From Mycobacterium sp. (GTDB taxonomy: Bacteria > Actinomycetota > Actinomycetes > Mycobacteriales > Mycobacteriaceae), in assembly GCF_025933915.1 (NCBI RefSeq), contig NZ_JAICZA010000007.1, positions 1 through 62,294 of the forward strand: 62,294 nucleotides of DNA, written 5' to 3'. A program made the translations under genes and the position numbers. Of the stretch, positions 8,387 through 16,972 are shown piece by piece. The notes beneath the pieces are model-generated. The model was not told the origin of the DNA, did not search any database, and was given only the letters and a program-made list of their open reading frames with translations. Numbering within the stretch: the stretch's first letter is position 1; every line of letters begins with the position of its first letter.

Positions 8387-9856
8387 ATGACTGAGCACCT
8401 TGACGTCCTCATCGTGGGCGCCGGCATCTCCGGCGTGAGCGCGGCCTGGCACCTGCAGGAACGCTGCCCGACAAAGAGCTACGCCATCCTCGAACGCCGC
8501 GCCGACCTCGGCGGCACCTGGGACCTCTTCCGATACCCGGGCATCCGATCCGACTCGGACATGTTCACCCTCGGCTTCCGGTTCAAGCCCTGGCGTTCGG
8601 CGAAGTCGATCGCCGACGGCGCGTCGATCAAGGCCTACATCAAGGAGGCCGCGGTCGAGAACCGGATCGAGCCGCGCATCCGCTACAACCACCGGGTGGT
8701 GGCCGCCGACTGGTCCGACGCCGACAACCGCTGGACGCTGACCGTCGAAAACGACGGCCGCCAGACCGAGATGACGTGCTCGTTCCTGTTCGCCTGCACC
8801 GGCTACTACAACTACGACGAGGGGTTCTCGCCCTCCTTCCCGGGCTCGGACGACTTCGGCGGCACCATCGTCCATCCGCAGCACTGGCCGGAGAATCTCG
8901 ACTACGCGGGCAAGCGAATCGTCGTCATCGGATCCGGCGCCACCGCGATCACACTGATTCCCGCCCTGGTGAACTCTGGCGCCGGTCACGTGACGATGCT
9001 GCAGCGCTCGCCGACCTACATCGGGTCGCTGCCCGGGGTCGATCCCTTCGCCGAGAAGGCCAACCGGCTGCTGCCGGAGCGCCTGGCGCACATGGCCAAC
9101 CGCTGGAAGGCCATCGCGTTCAGCACTTTCCAGTACCAGCTGTCCCGCAAGGCCCCCGCCTACATGCGCAAGACGTTGATGACGATGGCGCAGCGGCGCC
9201 TGCCGCAGGGCTACGACGTCGAAAAGCACTTCGGCCCGCGCTACAACGTCTGGGACGAGCGGTTGTGCCTGGCGCCCGACGGCGACTTCTTCCGGACCAT
9301 TCGGCACGGCAAGGCCGACGTCGTCACCGACACCATCGATCGGTTCACCGAGTCCGGCATCAGGCTCATCTCGGGTCAGGAGTTGCCGGCCGACATCATC
9401 GTCACCGCAACGGGATTGAACATGCAGTTGCTGGGCGGGGTGAAGCCGACCCGCAACGGTGAGGACGTCGACCTGACCTCGTTGATGACCTACAAGGGCC
9501 TGATGTTCTCCGGTGTGCCGAACTTCGCCATCACCTTCGGATACACGAACGCATCCTGGACGCTGAAGGCTGACCTGGTCTCCGAATTCGTGTGCCGGTT
9601 GCTGAATTACATGGACGCCAAGGGTTTTGACTTCGTGGAGCCGCAGCACCCGGGCGACGACGTCGGCGAGCTGCCGTTCATGGACTTCAGTCCCGGCTAC
9701 TTCCGGCGTTCGATGCACCTGCTGCCCAAGTCGGGGTCGCGGGCGCCGTGGCGGCTCAAGCAGAACTACTTCGTCGACATGCGCACGATCCGGCGTGGCA
9801 AGGTCGACGACGAGGGCCTGAAGTTCGCGAAAAAGCCTGCGCCGGTAGCGGTTTAG
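8387..9856 (+). CDS. ethA: Baeyer-Villiger monooxygenase EthA (ethionamide-activating)
   Basis: 489-aa FAD/NADPH monooxygenase that oxidises ketones and activates thioamide pro-drugs such as ethionamide. FAD motif GAGISG (11-16), NADPH motif GSGATA (~185), and the Baeyer-Villiger fingerprint [12 protein letters not shown] (157-168) are present. Full family length with no frameshift. It is transcribed divergently from ethR across the EthR operator. Its stop interlocks with that of rraA on the other strand (4-bp overlap TTAG at 9853-9856). Confidence 0.97.
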   Translation: MTEHLDVLIVGAGISGVSAAWHLQERCPTKSYAILERRADLGGTWDLFRYPGIRSDSDMFTLGFRFKPWRSAKSIADGASIKAYIKEAAVENRIEPRIRYNHRVVAADWSDADNRWTLTVENDGRQTEMTCSFLFACTGYYNYDEGFSPSFPGSDDFGGTIVHPQHWPENLDYAGKRIVVIGSGATAITLIPALVNSGAGHVTMLQRSPTYIGSLPGVDPFAEKANRLLPERLAHMANRWKAIAFSTFQYQLSRKAPAYMRKTLMTMAQRRLPQGYDVEKHFGPRYNVWDERLCLAPDGDFFRTIRHGKADVVTDTIDRFTESGIRLISGQELPADIIVTATGLNMQLLGGVKPTRNGEDVDLTSLMTYKGLMFSGVPNFAITFGYTNASWTLKADLVSEFVCRLLNYMDAKGFDFVEPQHPGDDVGELPFMDFSPGYFRRSMHLLPKSGSRAPWRLKQNYFVDMRTIRRGKVDDEGLKFAKKPAPVAV

Positions 9857-10347
9857 CGGCTCGTGGTGACGACGACTATCCCGTCTTCGTCGCTGTAGGC
9901 GATCTCGCCCGGCACGAACGTCACACCGCCCAGGGTGACTTCGACGTCGCGTTCGCCGGCACCGGTCTTGGTGCTCTTGCGAGGATTGGTGCCCAGCGCC
10001 TTGATGCCGATGTCCATGCCCCGCAGTGCGGCGGCGTCACGCACCGCACCGTTGACGATGAGCCCGGCCCAGCCGTTGGAGCGTGCGAGCTCGGCGATGA
10101 CGTCGCCGACCAGCGCGGTGTGCAGCGAGCCGGCACCGTCGACCACCAATACCCCGCCGTCACCCGGCTCCGAGAGCACCGACTTCAGCAGCGCGTTGTC
10201 CTGAAAGCAGCGCACGGTGCTGATCGGCCCGGCGAATTCGGCCCGCCCGCCGAGCTGGCGGAATTGCACGTCGCAGCTGCGCACATCGGGACCGATGCTG
10301 TCGACGAGGTCGGCGGTCGGCCGGAATGGCACCGTCACTTCTGACAC
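9853..10347 (-). CDS. rraA: RraA-family protein (formerly annotated MenG)
   Basis: 164 aa, full length for the RraA/HMG aldolase-like family. The core [19 protein letters not shown], the [11 protein letters not shown] loop and the [21 protein letters not shown] segment are typical. In E. coli RraA inhibits RNase E; actinobacterial members may be aldolases or decarboxylases instead, and the original methyltransferase name (menG) is not supported by sequence. GTG start at 10347, 17 bp after the hns stop, suggests an hns-rraA operon. Confidence 0.92.
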   Translation of the reverse strand: MSEVTVPFRPTADLVDSIGPDVRSCDVQFRQLGGRAEFAGPISTVRCFQDNALLKSVLSEPGDGGVLVVDGAGSLHTALVGDVIAELARSNGWAGLIVNGAVRDAAALRGMDIGIKALGTNPRKSTKTGAGERDVEVTLGGVTFVPGEIAYSDEDGIVVVTTSR

Positions 10348-10364
10348 GTTAAACGCCTGCGCGC

Positions 10365-10781
10365 TCAGCGACGGCGCAGCTGGCGGATGAGCAGGATGGC
10401 CAGCAGGCTGACGGCCAGGGCAACGATCAGCGGCACCGGGGATTGACCCACTGCGGGGCCCGCAACGGTGGGAGAGACCGGGTTGTTGGCGGCGTCCACC
10501 GTGGACTTCGCCTGTGCGGCGGCATCTTTGGCGGCAGCGGTGAGATCACCATTGGTTTCCGCACGCTGTTGCGCGTTGGCCGCGGGTTCGGTGTTCTTGA
10601 CGGGCGCCTTCTTGGCCGGCGCCTTTTTCGCGGGCGCTTTCTTGGCCGGCGCCTTTTTCGCAGGTGCTTTCTTGGCGGGCGCTTTCGCGGCCTTTTTCGC
10701 CGCCTTGGCGGGGGGCTTCTTCTCCGGCGGAGTGCCGGCACCGTCGGGCGCGCTGTCGGTTGGGTCCTGCGGGTCTGCCAT
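10365..10781 (-). CDS. hns: H-NS-like, lysine/alanine-repeat membrane-anchored nucleoid protein
   Basis: 138 aa with three parts: an acidic/Pro N-terminus, a PAKKA-repeat tract (~25-60; about six KKAPA units), and a C-terminal membrane helix ([16 protein letters not shown]) ending in RQLRRR. It matches mycobacterial Hns (Rv3852, ~134 aa), a non-essential DNA-binding protein held at the membrane by its C-terminal helix. The DNA of the repeat tract is itself a short tandem repeat and may vary in length among strains. ATG 10781 has AAGGAG upstream. Confidence 0.92.
   Translation of the reverse strand: MADPQDPTDSAPDGAGTPPEKKPPAKAAKKAAKAPAKKAPAKKAPAKKAPAKKAPAKKAPVKNTEPAANAQQRAETNGDLTAAAKDAAAQAKSTVDAANNPVSPTVAGPAVGQSPVPLIVALAVSLLAILLIRQLRRR
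10600..10700 (-). repeat. Tandem 15/30-bp repeats encoding PAKKA units in hns
   Basis: Near-identical 15-bp units (gcgcctttcttggccg type, alternating with gcctttttcgcgg) are repeated across about 100 bp. Each encodes Pro-Ala-Lys-Lys-Ala. Copy-number variation here would change the length of the DNA-binding tail without shifting frame. Confidence 0.75.
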
Positions 10782-10890
10782 GCGGCCGCTCCTTGAGCTT
10801 CCTCTGTCGTCGTTTCCCTAGCTCACCGAGTTCTCGCCCCCATCATGCCAGGACGCGTCACGGCACCTCGGTCACCGGTCGCCGCACCGA

Positions 10891-11391
10891 TCACCGTCTG
10901 CGCCGCACCGCCCACCAGACACCGCCGGCGACGAGCGCCAGCGCGGCCGCGACGAACGGCCAGACGGGCACGTCTGCGCCGTCACCGCCGCCGGCGGCGG
11001 GCCGCCCGGGCGTGCCGGTGCCGGGCACCGTGAGCTGAAACGACCAAGAGCCGGACACCACGTGGCCGTCCGCGGAGGTCACCCGGTAGTTCACCGTGTA
11101 CGTGCCGGCCGGCCCCAGTGGGCCTAGGGCGGTGCTGACCACCGCGCCTTGCACGGTGGGCTCGCCGGTGGACCACAGGTTGCCGTCCGGCCCGACGACC
11201 GTCATGGCGGCGAACGTGGTCTGCAACTGCTCGCTGAAGGTCGCGCTGACCCGCTGCGGTGCGGTCGCGAGCACCGCATTGACCGCGGGGTCGGTGGATA
11301 CCCGCGTGGCGTGCGCCGACGCGGCCGGCGCGCTGAGGGTGGCAAGCACGAACATCGCGCTGACGCACGCGCCCACCGCCAGCCGTTTCAT
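10891..11391 (-). CDS. CopC-domain copper-binding protein, secreted and membrane-anchored
   Basis: 166 aa. A signal peptide ends in SAPAASA, so the mature protein would begin HATRV, and an N-terminal His is the Cu(II) 'brace' ligand of CopC. The domain contains PQRVSATFSEQL and the typical TSADGHVVSGSWSF, where the DGH is the second copper site. After a Gly/Pro linker a C-terminal membrane helix (VWPFVAAALALVAGGVWW) and RRRR anchor it. It overlaps the upstream YcnI-like gene by 4 bp (ATGA). Periplasmic copper handling is the likely role. Confidence 0.88.
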   Translation of the reverse strand: MKRLAVGACVSAMFVLATLSAPAASAHATRVSTDPAVNAVLATAPQRVSATFSEQLQTTFAAMTVVGPDGNLWSTGEPTVQGAVVSTALGPLGPAGTYTVNYRVTSADGHVVSGSWSFQLTVPGTGTPGRPAAGGGDGADVPVWPFVAAALALVAGGVWWAVRRRR

Positions 11392-12029
11392 GGCCGGCGG
11401 CGGATCAAGGCGATCGCGGCACCCAGCGCGGCGATCACCAGCGCGATGCCACCCAACAGTCGAGCGGTGCCGTCGGCCTGGCTGGGCGTCGCATGGTGTG
11501 GGTGGGGCGCCGCCGGTCCGTTGGCAAGGATGAGCATGGGCACCGGGTGTTCCGGCTCGCCGCCGTCGGACAGCGGCGGCTGATCCCATTTCACGGCGGT
11601 CCCGTCGGCGTAGGTCTGCGTGGCCGGAAAGCTGACGCTATCGGTGTCGGGCAACTTCACGGATAACCGGAACAGCGCGAATTGGTCCGCGGCGATCCCC
11701 CCGTTGGGGGCGGCCGTCCATGTCACCGAACGGACGGCACCGGACGCCGCGTCTCGGTCGAGGCGGGCCGCCCAGCCCGGCATGCTTTCGGCGCGTGCCG
11801 ATGCGACGTTGGGAAGGGTGACGGTCAGCGCGGTAGTGGCGGCCCCGGTGTTCGACTCGTTGGGCACCTGGAAGGTGACGAGGGCCATGGCGCCGCGCAC
11901 CGCGTTGTCGCTGCTGGCGTGGACGTGTGCCCAGGCGGCGGGACTCTGCATCGCCGATCCGAACGCGAGGACGACGACCGCACCGACCGCGAGGAGGATG
12001 CGCGGGATCCACCTGCCGTGGACTGACAT
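11388..12029 (-). CDS. YcnI-like (DUF1775) copper-associated protein
   Basis: 213 aa. The signal sequence ends at AWA, exposing a mature N-terminus HVHASSDNAV, as in YcnI proteins where the N-terminal His ligates copper. The DUF1775 beta-sandwich follows (ALVTFQVPNESNTGAATT, MPGWAARLDRD, WDQPP), then a His-rich PHPHHATPS linker and a C-terminal membrane helix with a basic tail. ycnI and copC are partners in actinobacterial copper uptake or metallochaperone operons. M. tuberculosis has a short membrane gene, Rv3851, at this position. Confidence 0.87.
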   Translation of the reverse strand: MSVHGRWIPRILLAVGAVVVLAFGSAMQSPAAWAHVHASSDNAVRGAMALVTFQVPNESNTGAATTALTVTLPNVASARAESMPGWAARLDRDAASGAVRSVTWTAAPNGGIAADQFALFRLSVKLPDTDSVSFPATQTYADGTAVKWDQPPLSDGGEPEHPVPMLILANGPAAPHPHHATPSQADGTARLLGGIALVIAALGAAIALIRRRP

Positions 12030-12057
12030 TGCGGGGGGTTGCCTTTCGTGCGGGCGG

Positions 12058-12714
12058 TCAGCTCAACCCGAGGCGGGCCATCAGGTCCGCCTCGATGCCT
12101 TCGAGCTGCGACGAGATCGCGGTGTGCGCCGCCCGGCGCCGTGCGGCGGGCAGATTCTCCGCGGCGGTCACCGCCGCCGACAGATCGGTGAGCCGTTCGG
12201 TGATGGCGCCCACGAACTGCTTGGTCTCGGTGTCCTTGGGCTTCTTGTCCTGCACCATCCGCAACGATTTTTCCGCCCCGGCGATTCGGGCCGACAGCTG
12301 GGCGCCCTGTCCGGAGAACTGGCCGATCTGAGCCAGCGGAATCCCGAGCCTATCCGCGCGGCGCTGATCGATCAGCGCGCGCGCCGACACGGCTAAGCGG
12401 TAGATCACCGGCGTGAGGATCGGCGCGAGGAGCCGCGACACCGTGAGCACGCGACGGATCCGTGTCGGCGAAAAGATCTTGCCCTCCCGTGCCGCCTTGA
12501 GTTGGGCCTCAGCGACTTTCAACGCATTGCGGTCACTGTCGTGTTGCGCCTTGAGCTGAGCCCTGAGCGCCTTGTTCTCCGCCCGTTGAGCGGATTTGGC
12601 GCGGCGAACCTCGTTCTTCGCGGCCAGCTTGGCCTCGAGCTTCGCGCGGGCCTTGATCGCGCGGGCTTCGGCGCGACGCGTCGCGCGGCTCTTTCGCTTG
12701 CCGAACAGGCCCAT
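12058..12714 (-). CDS. Conserved coiled-coil protein (Rv3850-like)
   Basis: 218 aa. A very basic N-terminus (MGLFGKRKSRATRRAEARA) leads into a long charged helix, probably a coiled coil (~10-80). A hydrophobic amphipathic part (LLAPILTPVIYRLAVSARALI, ~95-115) and a helical C-terminus follow. It matches mycobacterial Rv3850 (218 aa) in length and position, next to hns and espR. No biochemical function is known. DNA or membrane association is plausible from charge alone. Confidence 0.88.
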   Translation of the reverse strand: MGLFGKRKSRATRRAEARAIKARAKLEAKLAAKNEVRRAKSAQRAENKALRAQLKAQHDSDRNALKVAEAQLKAAREGKIFSPTRIRRVLTVSRLLAPILTPVIYRLAVSARALIDQRRADRLGIPLAQIGQFSGQGAQLSARIAGAEKSLRMVQDKKPKDTETKQFVGAITERLTDLSAAVTAAENLPAARRRAAHTAISSQLEGIEADLMARLGLS

Positions 12715-12838
12715 TCCCGGCCGCCTCCCGGTATCTCGCTGGCAATTGTTGAGCCAACCCTAATCGGAATGGCCGGGCGGTAACCCCCCAGGGCTGGACA
12801 AACCGCCCCGGAAGGCTGCTGTCAGGCGTGGGCGGGCG

Positions 12839-13237
12839 CTAGGCGTCCAGGTGCTCCGTGCGGCGCAGTTCGTTGACCCGCGCCATGACCTCGCGCTGGG
12901 CCTCGGGAGACAGCTCCGCCGTGCGCACCGCGATGCGGCGCACACTGTCGTCGCGCGTCGTGGCCAGCCACGACAATTCCTTGTCGAGCTTCTCGTAGTA
13001 CTCGTCGTCGGTGAAGTACGCCGGCTTGATGCGGAAGAAGTTCGCCAATGCGGCCATCGTCGTCGAGGACGGGTTGGTGCGGTTGCCGGAACGCAACTGA
13101 GACAGGTAGGGAGCCGACATCGTTACGCCCTCCGCCTTGAGCGCCGCGATCACTTCCGCGGAGGTGTGCGGCCCGCGTCCGGGCGGATACACCGTGTCGA
13201 ACAGGCGGTTCAGGCGAGCAGCGAACGTCGTGCTCAT
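12839..13237 (-). CDS. espR: Nucleoid-associated ESX-1 regulator EspR
   Basis: 132-aa DNA-binding protein. The helix-turn-helix segment (AEGVTMSAPYLSQLRSGNRT) and the linker ANFFRIKPAYFTDDEYY are practically those of M. tuberculosis EspR (132 aa), a dimeric nucleoid-associated activator of espACD. The C-terminal dimerisation helix (AELSPEAQREVMARVNELRR) is more divergent. Start ATG 13237 is fixed by GGAGG 9 bp upstream and by the MSTTFAARLN N-terminus. A 5-codon GTG extension upstream would lack a ribosome site. Confidence 0.96.
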   Translation of the reverse strand: MSTTFAARLNRLFDTVYPPGRGPHTSAEVIAALKAEGVTMSAPYLSQLRSGNRTNPSSTTMAALANFFRIKPAYFTDDEYYEKLDKELSWLATTRDDSVRRIAVRTAELSPEAQREVMARVNELRRTEHLDA

Positions 13238-13796
13238 TGATATGACCTCCACGGGGCTGTAGAAGTGAACTATTACCTAGGTGTATTTGCTGATCATGGT
13301 AGCGAGGCTTGGTAAGGGTAACCAGGTGCAAACCCCGAAGGATTCCCGGCCGGCATAGCTGACGCTCACCATCTGCCCACTTGACGAGCGTCTAACTGAT
13401 TCGCTGGGGTGTCCATAAAATCCATGGAACTCACAGGTTACCCGCAGAATCAGACACCGGTCCCGAGGTGGCGGGCGGGCATCCTCGTGGGGGACACGGT
13501 GAGCACCCGGGCGGTGCAGGGCGATTGCACCGCAACGGGCCGGCACGCCGGCCCGATCTAGGACGCCATTTGCTACCGGGTGCGAAACGGGACCGGGGAG
13601 AGCGCGACGGAACCCCCGCGTTCGCCTGGCGGACGCCGATGGTCGAGGGGTCGTTAACTTAGCCGGCGCGGGGGGCGGACTTGTCGCTCATCTCGGCGAG
13701 CGCGAGGGGCGACGCCACCTTCGGGACCGCGAATCATCGTTCGCGAACCCTCGCGACGTCTCGGATTCGAGTGCTGAACTCGTTTGCGCGTTTTCG
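13238..13796. other. Intergenic region upstream of espR (no firm gene)
   Basis: 559 bp between the Rv3847-like stop and espR. In M. tuberculosis the membrane gene Rv3848 lies here; it is absent. The segment presumably holds the espR promoter and a long leader. On the minus strand the sequence CCTAGGTAATAG lies ~25-35 bp before espR and could include a -10. A perfect hairpin (GGGCCGGC/GCCGGCCC, 13537-13554) is present. A short plus-strand frame at 13409-13561 is listed separately. Confidence 0.6.
13409..13561 (+). CDS. Possible 45-50 aa protein antisense to the espR leader
   Basis: Frame from GTG 13409 or ATG 13424 to TAG 13561, N-terminus MELTGYPQNQTPVPRWRAG. Third-position GC is about 84%, close to genuine genes here, but there is no clear ribosome-binding site and no family is recognised. 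A TAAAAT hexamer lies just before the ATG. It may be chance in GC-rich DNA. Confidence 0.22.
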   Translation: MSIKSMELTGYPQNQTPVPRWRAGILVGDTVSTRAVQGDCTATGRHAGPI

Positions 13797-14330
13797 CTAT
13801 GCGGCGAGAAGCATCGCCAGAATTGCCGTGTCGGGATGGCTGATCGGGTCGACGCCCACTCGGCTCACCATCGAGGTGATGGTGCCGTCGGCTTCTGCCT
13901 CCACCCAAGCCGCGCGGTGTTCCAGCCCCAGGTAGGGCAGTCCGGGCAGTAATACGCATCCCGATGCCGCCCCCGTGCATTCGGGCAGCGACGGCGTTGT
14001 CTCCGACGGAGGATGCAGCATGAGTAGCGCGGGGGGCTGATGGTCCGAGAAATAGCCTGGCTGGATTGCTGATTCACCGCAGACCGTGCCCTCGGCCAGC
14101 ACCAGGCCGACGGTTCCGGGCTCGGGTTCGTCGGGCAATTCCTCGCGGGCGCCGAACACCGTTGTGGTGGAAAGCAATCCGGGCAGGGACGCGATCCTCA
14201 CCGCGACCATGAGCAGCTGGGCCCACTCTTTGGTCGAATCGGGCCAACGCCCGGAGATCACGAAGCCCTTCAGGGCACCGCGCGAATGGAACGGGGATAC
14301 CCCGATAGGCCGATCCGACCCAGTTTCCAT
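13797..14330 (-). CDS. Conserved hypothetical protein (Rv3847-like)
   Basis: 177 aa, the same length as M. tuberculosis Rv3847 and in the same position downstream of sodA. Start ATG 14330 is supported by GGAGG 6 bp upstream and the METGS N-terminus. No signal peptide or membrane helix is evident. The protein has segments such as PIGVSPFHSRGALKGFVISG and LLMLHPPSETTPSLPE. I recognise no domain. Cytoplasmic, function unknown. Confidence 0.82.
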   Translation of the reverse strand: METGSDRPIGVSPFHSRGALKGFVISGRWPDSTKEWAQLLMVAVRIASLPGLLSTTTVFGAREELPDEPEPGTVGLVLAEGTVCGESAIQPGYFSDHQPPALLMLHPPSETTPSLPECTGAASGCVLLPGLPYLGLEHRAAWVEAEADGTITSMVSRVGVDPISHPDTAILAMLLAA

Positions 14331-14475
14331 CTCGACCTCCGCGCGACCCCTCCGTCTGGAATAACCACACTGGTAGCTCGAATAATTAAGCATGCCTGCG
14401 GATTAGGCCTCATGCAACGCGACACGGTGGCATCCCAGATTTCACATGCGGCCATTCTGGGCCGGACAAACGACT

Positions 14476-14504
14476 GGGGCGCCGCGCAATCCGCGCGACG
14501 CCCC
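14476..14504 (-). terminator. Hairpin downstream of sodA
   Basis: A 12-bp stem (14476-14487 with 14493-14504, one mismatch) around a 5-nt AATCC loop lies 18 bp past the sodA stop on the coding strand. The following sequence CAGTCGTTTGTC has only a weak T-run, as is usual for mycobacterial terminators. Confidence 0.6.
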
Positions 14505-14522
14505 CGCCGATCGAAATGAAAG

Positions 14523-15146
14523 TCAGCCGAAAATCAGGCCCTGGGTCTTCGAGGTCGCAGCCGCGTAGCGCTTCTGCACGTCTGCCCAGTTGACGACGTT
14601 CCAGAACGCCTTGACGTAGTCCGCCTTAACGTTCTTGTACTGCAGGTAGAAGGCGTGTTCCCACATGTCGACCTGCAGCAACGGAATGATGCCGAGCGGA
14701 ACGTTGGCCTGCTGGTCGTAGAGCTGGAAGGTCAGTAGCCTGCCGCCGAGGGTGTCATAGCCCAGCACTGCCCAGCCCGACCCCTGCAGGCCGTTGGCGG
14801 CGGCGCTGAACTGCGCGCGGAATCGGTCGAAGGATCCGAACGCGTCGTCGATCGCGGCGGCCAGGTCGCCGGTCGGCTTGTCGCCGCCGTCCGGCGACAG
14901 GTTCTTCCACCAGATCGAGTGGTTGACGTGGCCACCCAGGTGAAAGGCCAGGTTCTTCTCGTTCAGGAAGATCGCAGCGTGATCCTCGTTGCCACGGGCC
15001 TCTTCGAGCTTGGACAGAGCGTCGTTCACGCCCTTGACATATGCGGCGTGGTGCTTGCTGTGGTGGATCTCGTTGATCTGACCTGAGATGTGCGGTTCCA
15101 ACGCTGCATAGTCCCAGTCCAAGTCGGGCAGGGTGTATTCAGCCAC
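14523..15146 (-). CDS. sodA: Iron superoxide dismutase
   Basis: 207-aa Fe/Mn-type superoxide dismutase, a major exported antigen of mycobacteria although it lacks a classical signal peptide. All metal ligands are present: H28, H76, D160 and H164 ([13 protein letters not shown]). The second-shell segment [10 protein letters not shown] is intact. GTG start at 15146 gives [13 protein letters not shown], identical in pattern to the M. avium and M. tuberculosis enzymes. A terminator-like hairpin follows. Confidence 0.98.
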   Translation of the reverse strand: MAEYTLPDLDWDYAALEPHISGQINEIHHSKHHAAYVKGVNDALSKLEEARGNEDHAAIFLNEKNLAFHLGGHVNHSIWWKNLSPDGGDKPTGDLAAAIDDAFGSFDRFRAQFSAAANGLQGSGWAVLGYDTLGGRLLTFQLYDQQANVPLGIIPLLQVDMWEHAFYLQYKNVKADYVKAFWNVVNWADVQKRYAAATSKTQGLIFG

Positions 15147-15305
15147 GGCGTTCCTTTCCTTCGGTGGATTCGTCGGTGATTATCGGCCGCCCAGTCGCGC
15201 GGGCTGCCACGCGGCGGTCAATCGTAGATAACCCTGCTCCATGACCGCGCACACCGCAAGGACGGCCCCTGTTGAGCCGTGGGGCGGATACCCGCTCGGG
15301 GTCGT

Positions 15306-15461
15306 TCAGAACAAGACGATGACCGCGAGGACCGCCAGCAAGGCCAACGCGATCAATCCCGCGCGCAGCGCGGCGACGCTGTAGCTGTGATTCCACGCGG
15401 GCGAGCCGCAATACGAGTTCGACGGGGCGGGTGGGCCCGGACCGAACGAATGCGTGGCCAT
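15306..15461 (-). CDS. Small single-pass membrane protein
   Basis: 51 aa. A Pro/Ser/Gly-rich head (MATHSFGPGPPAPSNSYC) is followed by WNHSYSVAALRAG and a C-terminal hydrophobic helix (LIALALLAVLAVIVLF) that ends the protein. ATG 15461 is preceded by AAAGG at good spacing (~8 bp), and codon use is normal. It lies upstream of sodA on the same strand. Function unknown; the tail-anchored layout resembles small stress-type membrane peptides. Confidence 0.65.
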   Translation of the reverse strand: MATHSFGPGPPAPSNSYCGSPAWNHSYSVAALRAGLIALALLAVLAVIVLF

Positions 15462-15921
15462 CAATCGCCTTTCCCGCTTCACCCCGCGTAGTGAGGTGAG
15501 TCACAAACACTTTCGCGAACGCGATCATAGCGCTTTGTGGCGAGGTTGAAAAATAATTCTCTGAGCTGCGGGTTTGCGACAGATGGCGAGGTACGGCGTC
15601 AAGTTCGACGGAGCGGGGACCCTTACCGGTGCGCTGCGGGGCGAGTGCTTAGCCCGCCAATCCATTTCGCTCGGCGACCGCTCCCGGCCGCCGATGACAT
15701 GAGTACAACACCGCGACCTTATCCACAGTTAGATCACGGCTTGGCGCCAGAGGCTGTAGCGATGGCTTCGTATACCCCCCGGGCATGTGTGGATAAACCT
15801 GTGGAAACTGTGGATAGCCTGCGGGCGCCGATACGTTGCCCGACCCGCGCGAGCCTCGTCGATACCCGGCCGTCGCGCCGCTCCTCCGCGGCCCGCATCG
15901 TCGCGGCGCTAGTCTGGTCCG
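15462..15921. other. Intergenic region with DnaA-box cluster
   Basis: 460 bp between divergent genes. It contains no convincing coding frame. Its striking content is a group of DnaA-type nonamers at 15719-15817, listed separately. The region around 15530-15560 is AT-richer than average and may hold the promoter of the small membrane gene. Confidence 0.6.
15719..15817. promoter_or_regulatory. Cluster of four DnaA-box-like nonamers
   Basis: TTATCCACA occurs at 15719-15727 and its complement TGTGGATAA at 15788-15796, both perfect to the classical box. TGTGGAAAC (15800-15808) and TGTGGATAG (15809-15817) are one or two mismatches off. Three of them are on one strand within 30 bp. This is not the origin, as no dnaA, dnaN or rpmH is near. 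It could titrate DnaA or mediate DnaA-dependent transcription. Binding is inferred. Confidence 0.6.
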
Positions 15922-16968
15922 GTGATCCAGGTGTGCTCCCAGTGCGGCACCCGCTGGAACGTGCGCGACCGGCAACGCGAGTGGTGTCCCCGCTGCCGCG
16001 GCGCCCTGATGGTGCCCATACCGGAGTCGCCGCCGGCCGACCCGCGATGGAGCACTGCGGGCGCCCCGCCCCCAACCGGACCGCGCCCGGCTCCGGGGTG
16101 GCAGCGCACGTCACCGCGGCTGCCGCCCGGTTATCGCTGGATCGCGGTGCGTCCCGGCGCGGCGCCGCCGGCCAGACACGGCCGGCGCCCCCTCGGGCCC
16201 ACGCCGCGCTACCCGGTGATGCCGCGCTGGGGATTGGCGGACCGCGTCGAGCCCGCGCCCGCCGCTGGCGAAGCGCCCGCGCCACCGGGCCCCTCGGCGC
16301 AGCTCGTCCGCACCACGTCATTCGTGAGCGTGCTGGTCCTCGGCATTGCCGCCCTCGTCTACGTCGTCCGCTATGCGCTGCTGGTGATCAACCGGACCAC
16401 ATTGCTGGACTCGTGGGTGGCCATCGGTGCCGACTGGCTCGGCGTGCTCGCCAGCGTGGGCGCGGCCGCGGCGGTGATCGCCTCCGGCGTGGTGCTGATC
16501 CGGTGGATGATCGCGCGGCGCGCCGCCGTGCTCGCCCATCACGGCCTGCCCGAGCCGCGCTCCACGCGGGCACTGTGGGCCGGCTGCGTCGCGCCGCTGG
16601 CCAATCTGCTGTGGGCCCCGGTGTATGTGATCGAGCTGGCGCTGCTCGAGGACCACTGGGCCCGGCTGCGACGGCCCATCCTGCAGTGGTGGCTCGCGTG
16701 GATCTGCAGCTACGCCGTATCCATCTCGGCGATCGCGACCAGCTTCGTCACCGACGCCCAGGGCATCGCCAACAACACCGCCCTGATGGTCGTCGCCTAC
16801 CTGTTCGCCGCCGCCACCCTGGCCGCCGCCACCCGCATTTTCGAGGGATTCCATCGCAAACCCGTCGCGCGGCCCGCGCACCGCTGGGTCATGGTTCCCG
16901 ACGACGGGGCTGCGGCCCCGGCTTCGACTGACCCAGTTGAGTTCGACGGGCAGGAACCGGCAGCATAG
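15922..16968 (+). CDS. Zinc-ribbon membrane protein (DUF4328; Rv3843c-like)
   Basis: 348 aa from GTG 15922. The N-terminus holds a zinc ribbon (CSQCGTRW ... WCPRC, residues ~5-25), then a Pro/Arg-rich disordered stretch (~30-125). About six membrane helices follow (~130-310), with the DUF4328 signature around WAGCVAPLANLLWAPVYVIELALLE and PILQWWLAWI. It matches Rv3843c (342 aa) in position and is followed by glpQ1 after 4 bp, so they form an operon. Function unknown. Confidence 0.9.
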   Translation: MIQVCSQCGTRWNVRDRQREWCPRCRGALMVPIPESPPADPRWSTAGAPPPTGPRPAPGWQRTSPRLPPGYRWIAVRPGAAPPARHGRRPLGPTPRYPVMPRWGLADRVEPAPAAGEAPAPPGPSAQLVRTTSFVSVLVLGIAALVYVVRYALLVINRTTLLDSWVAIGADWLGVLASVGAAAAVIASGVVLIRWMIARRAAVLAHHGLPEPRSTRALWAGCVAPLANLLWAPVYVIELALLEDHWARLRRPILQWWLAWICSYAVSISAIATSFVTDAQGIANNTALMVVAYLFAAATLAAATRIFEGFHRKPVARPAHRWVMVPDDGAAAPASTDPVEFDGQEPAA

Positions 16969-16972
16969 GGAT

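Noticed and set aside
8321..9718. 465-aa minus-strand frame over ethA
   Set aside because: EthA has intact FAD and Baeyer-Villiger motifs; the opposite frame has shadow composition.
10600..10700. Possible minisatellite independent of a gene
   Set aside because: The repeats are in frame and encode the PAKKA tail of Hns.
13654..13980. 108-aa minus-strand frame near the Rv3847-like gene
   Set aside because: It overlaps that gene in another frame and has shadow composition with no motif.
15537..16931. 464-aa plus-strand frame starting in the DnaA-box region
   Set aside because: It overlaps the zinc-ribbon DUF4328 gene in another frame and is dominated by Arg/Ala/Pro; no ribosome site or motif.
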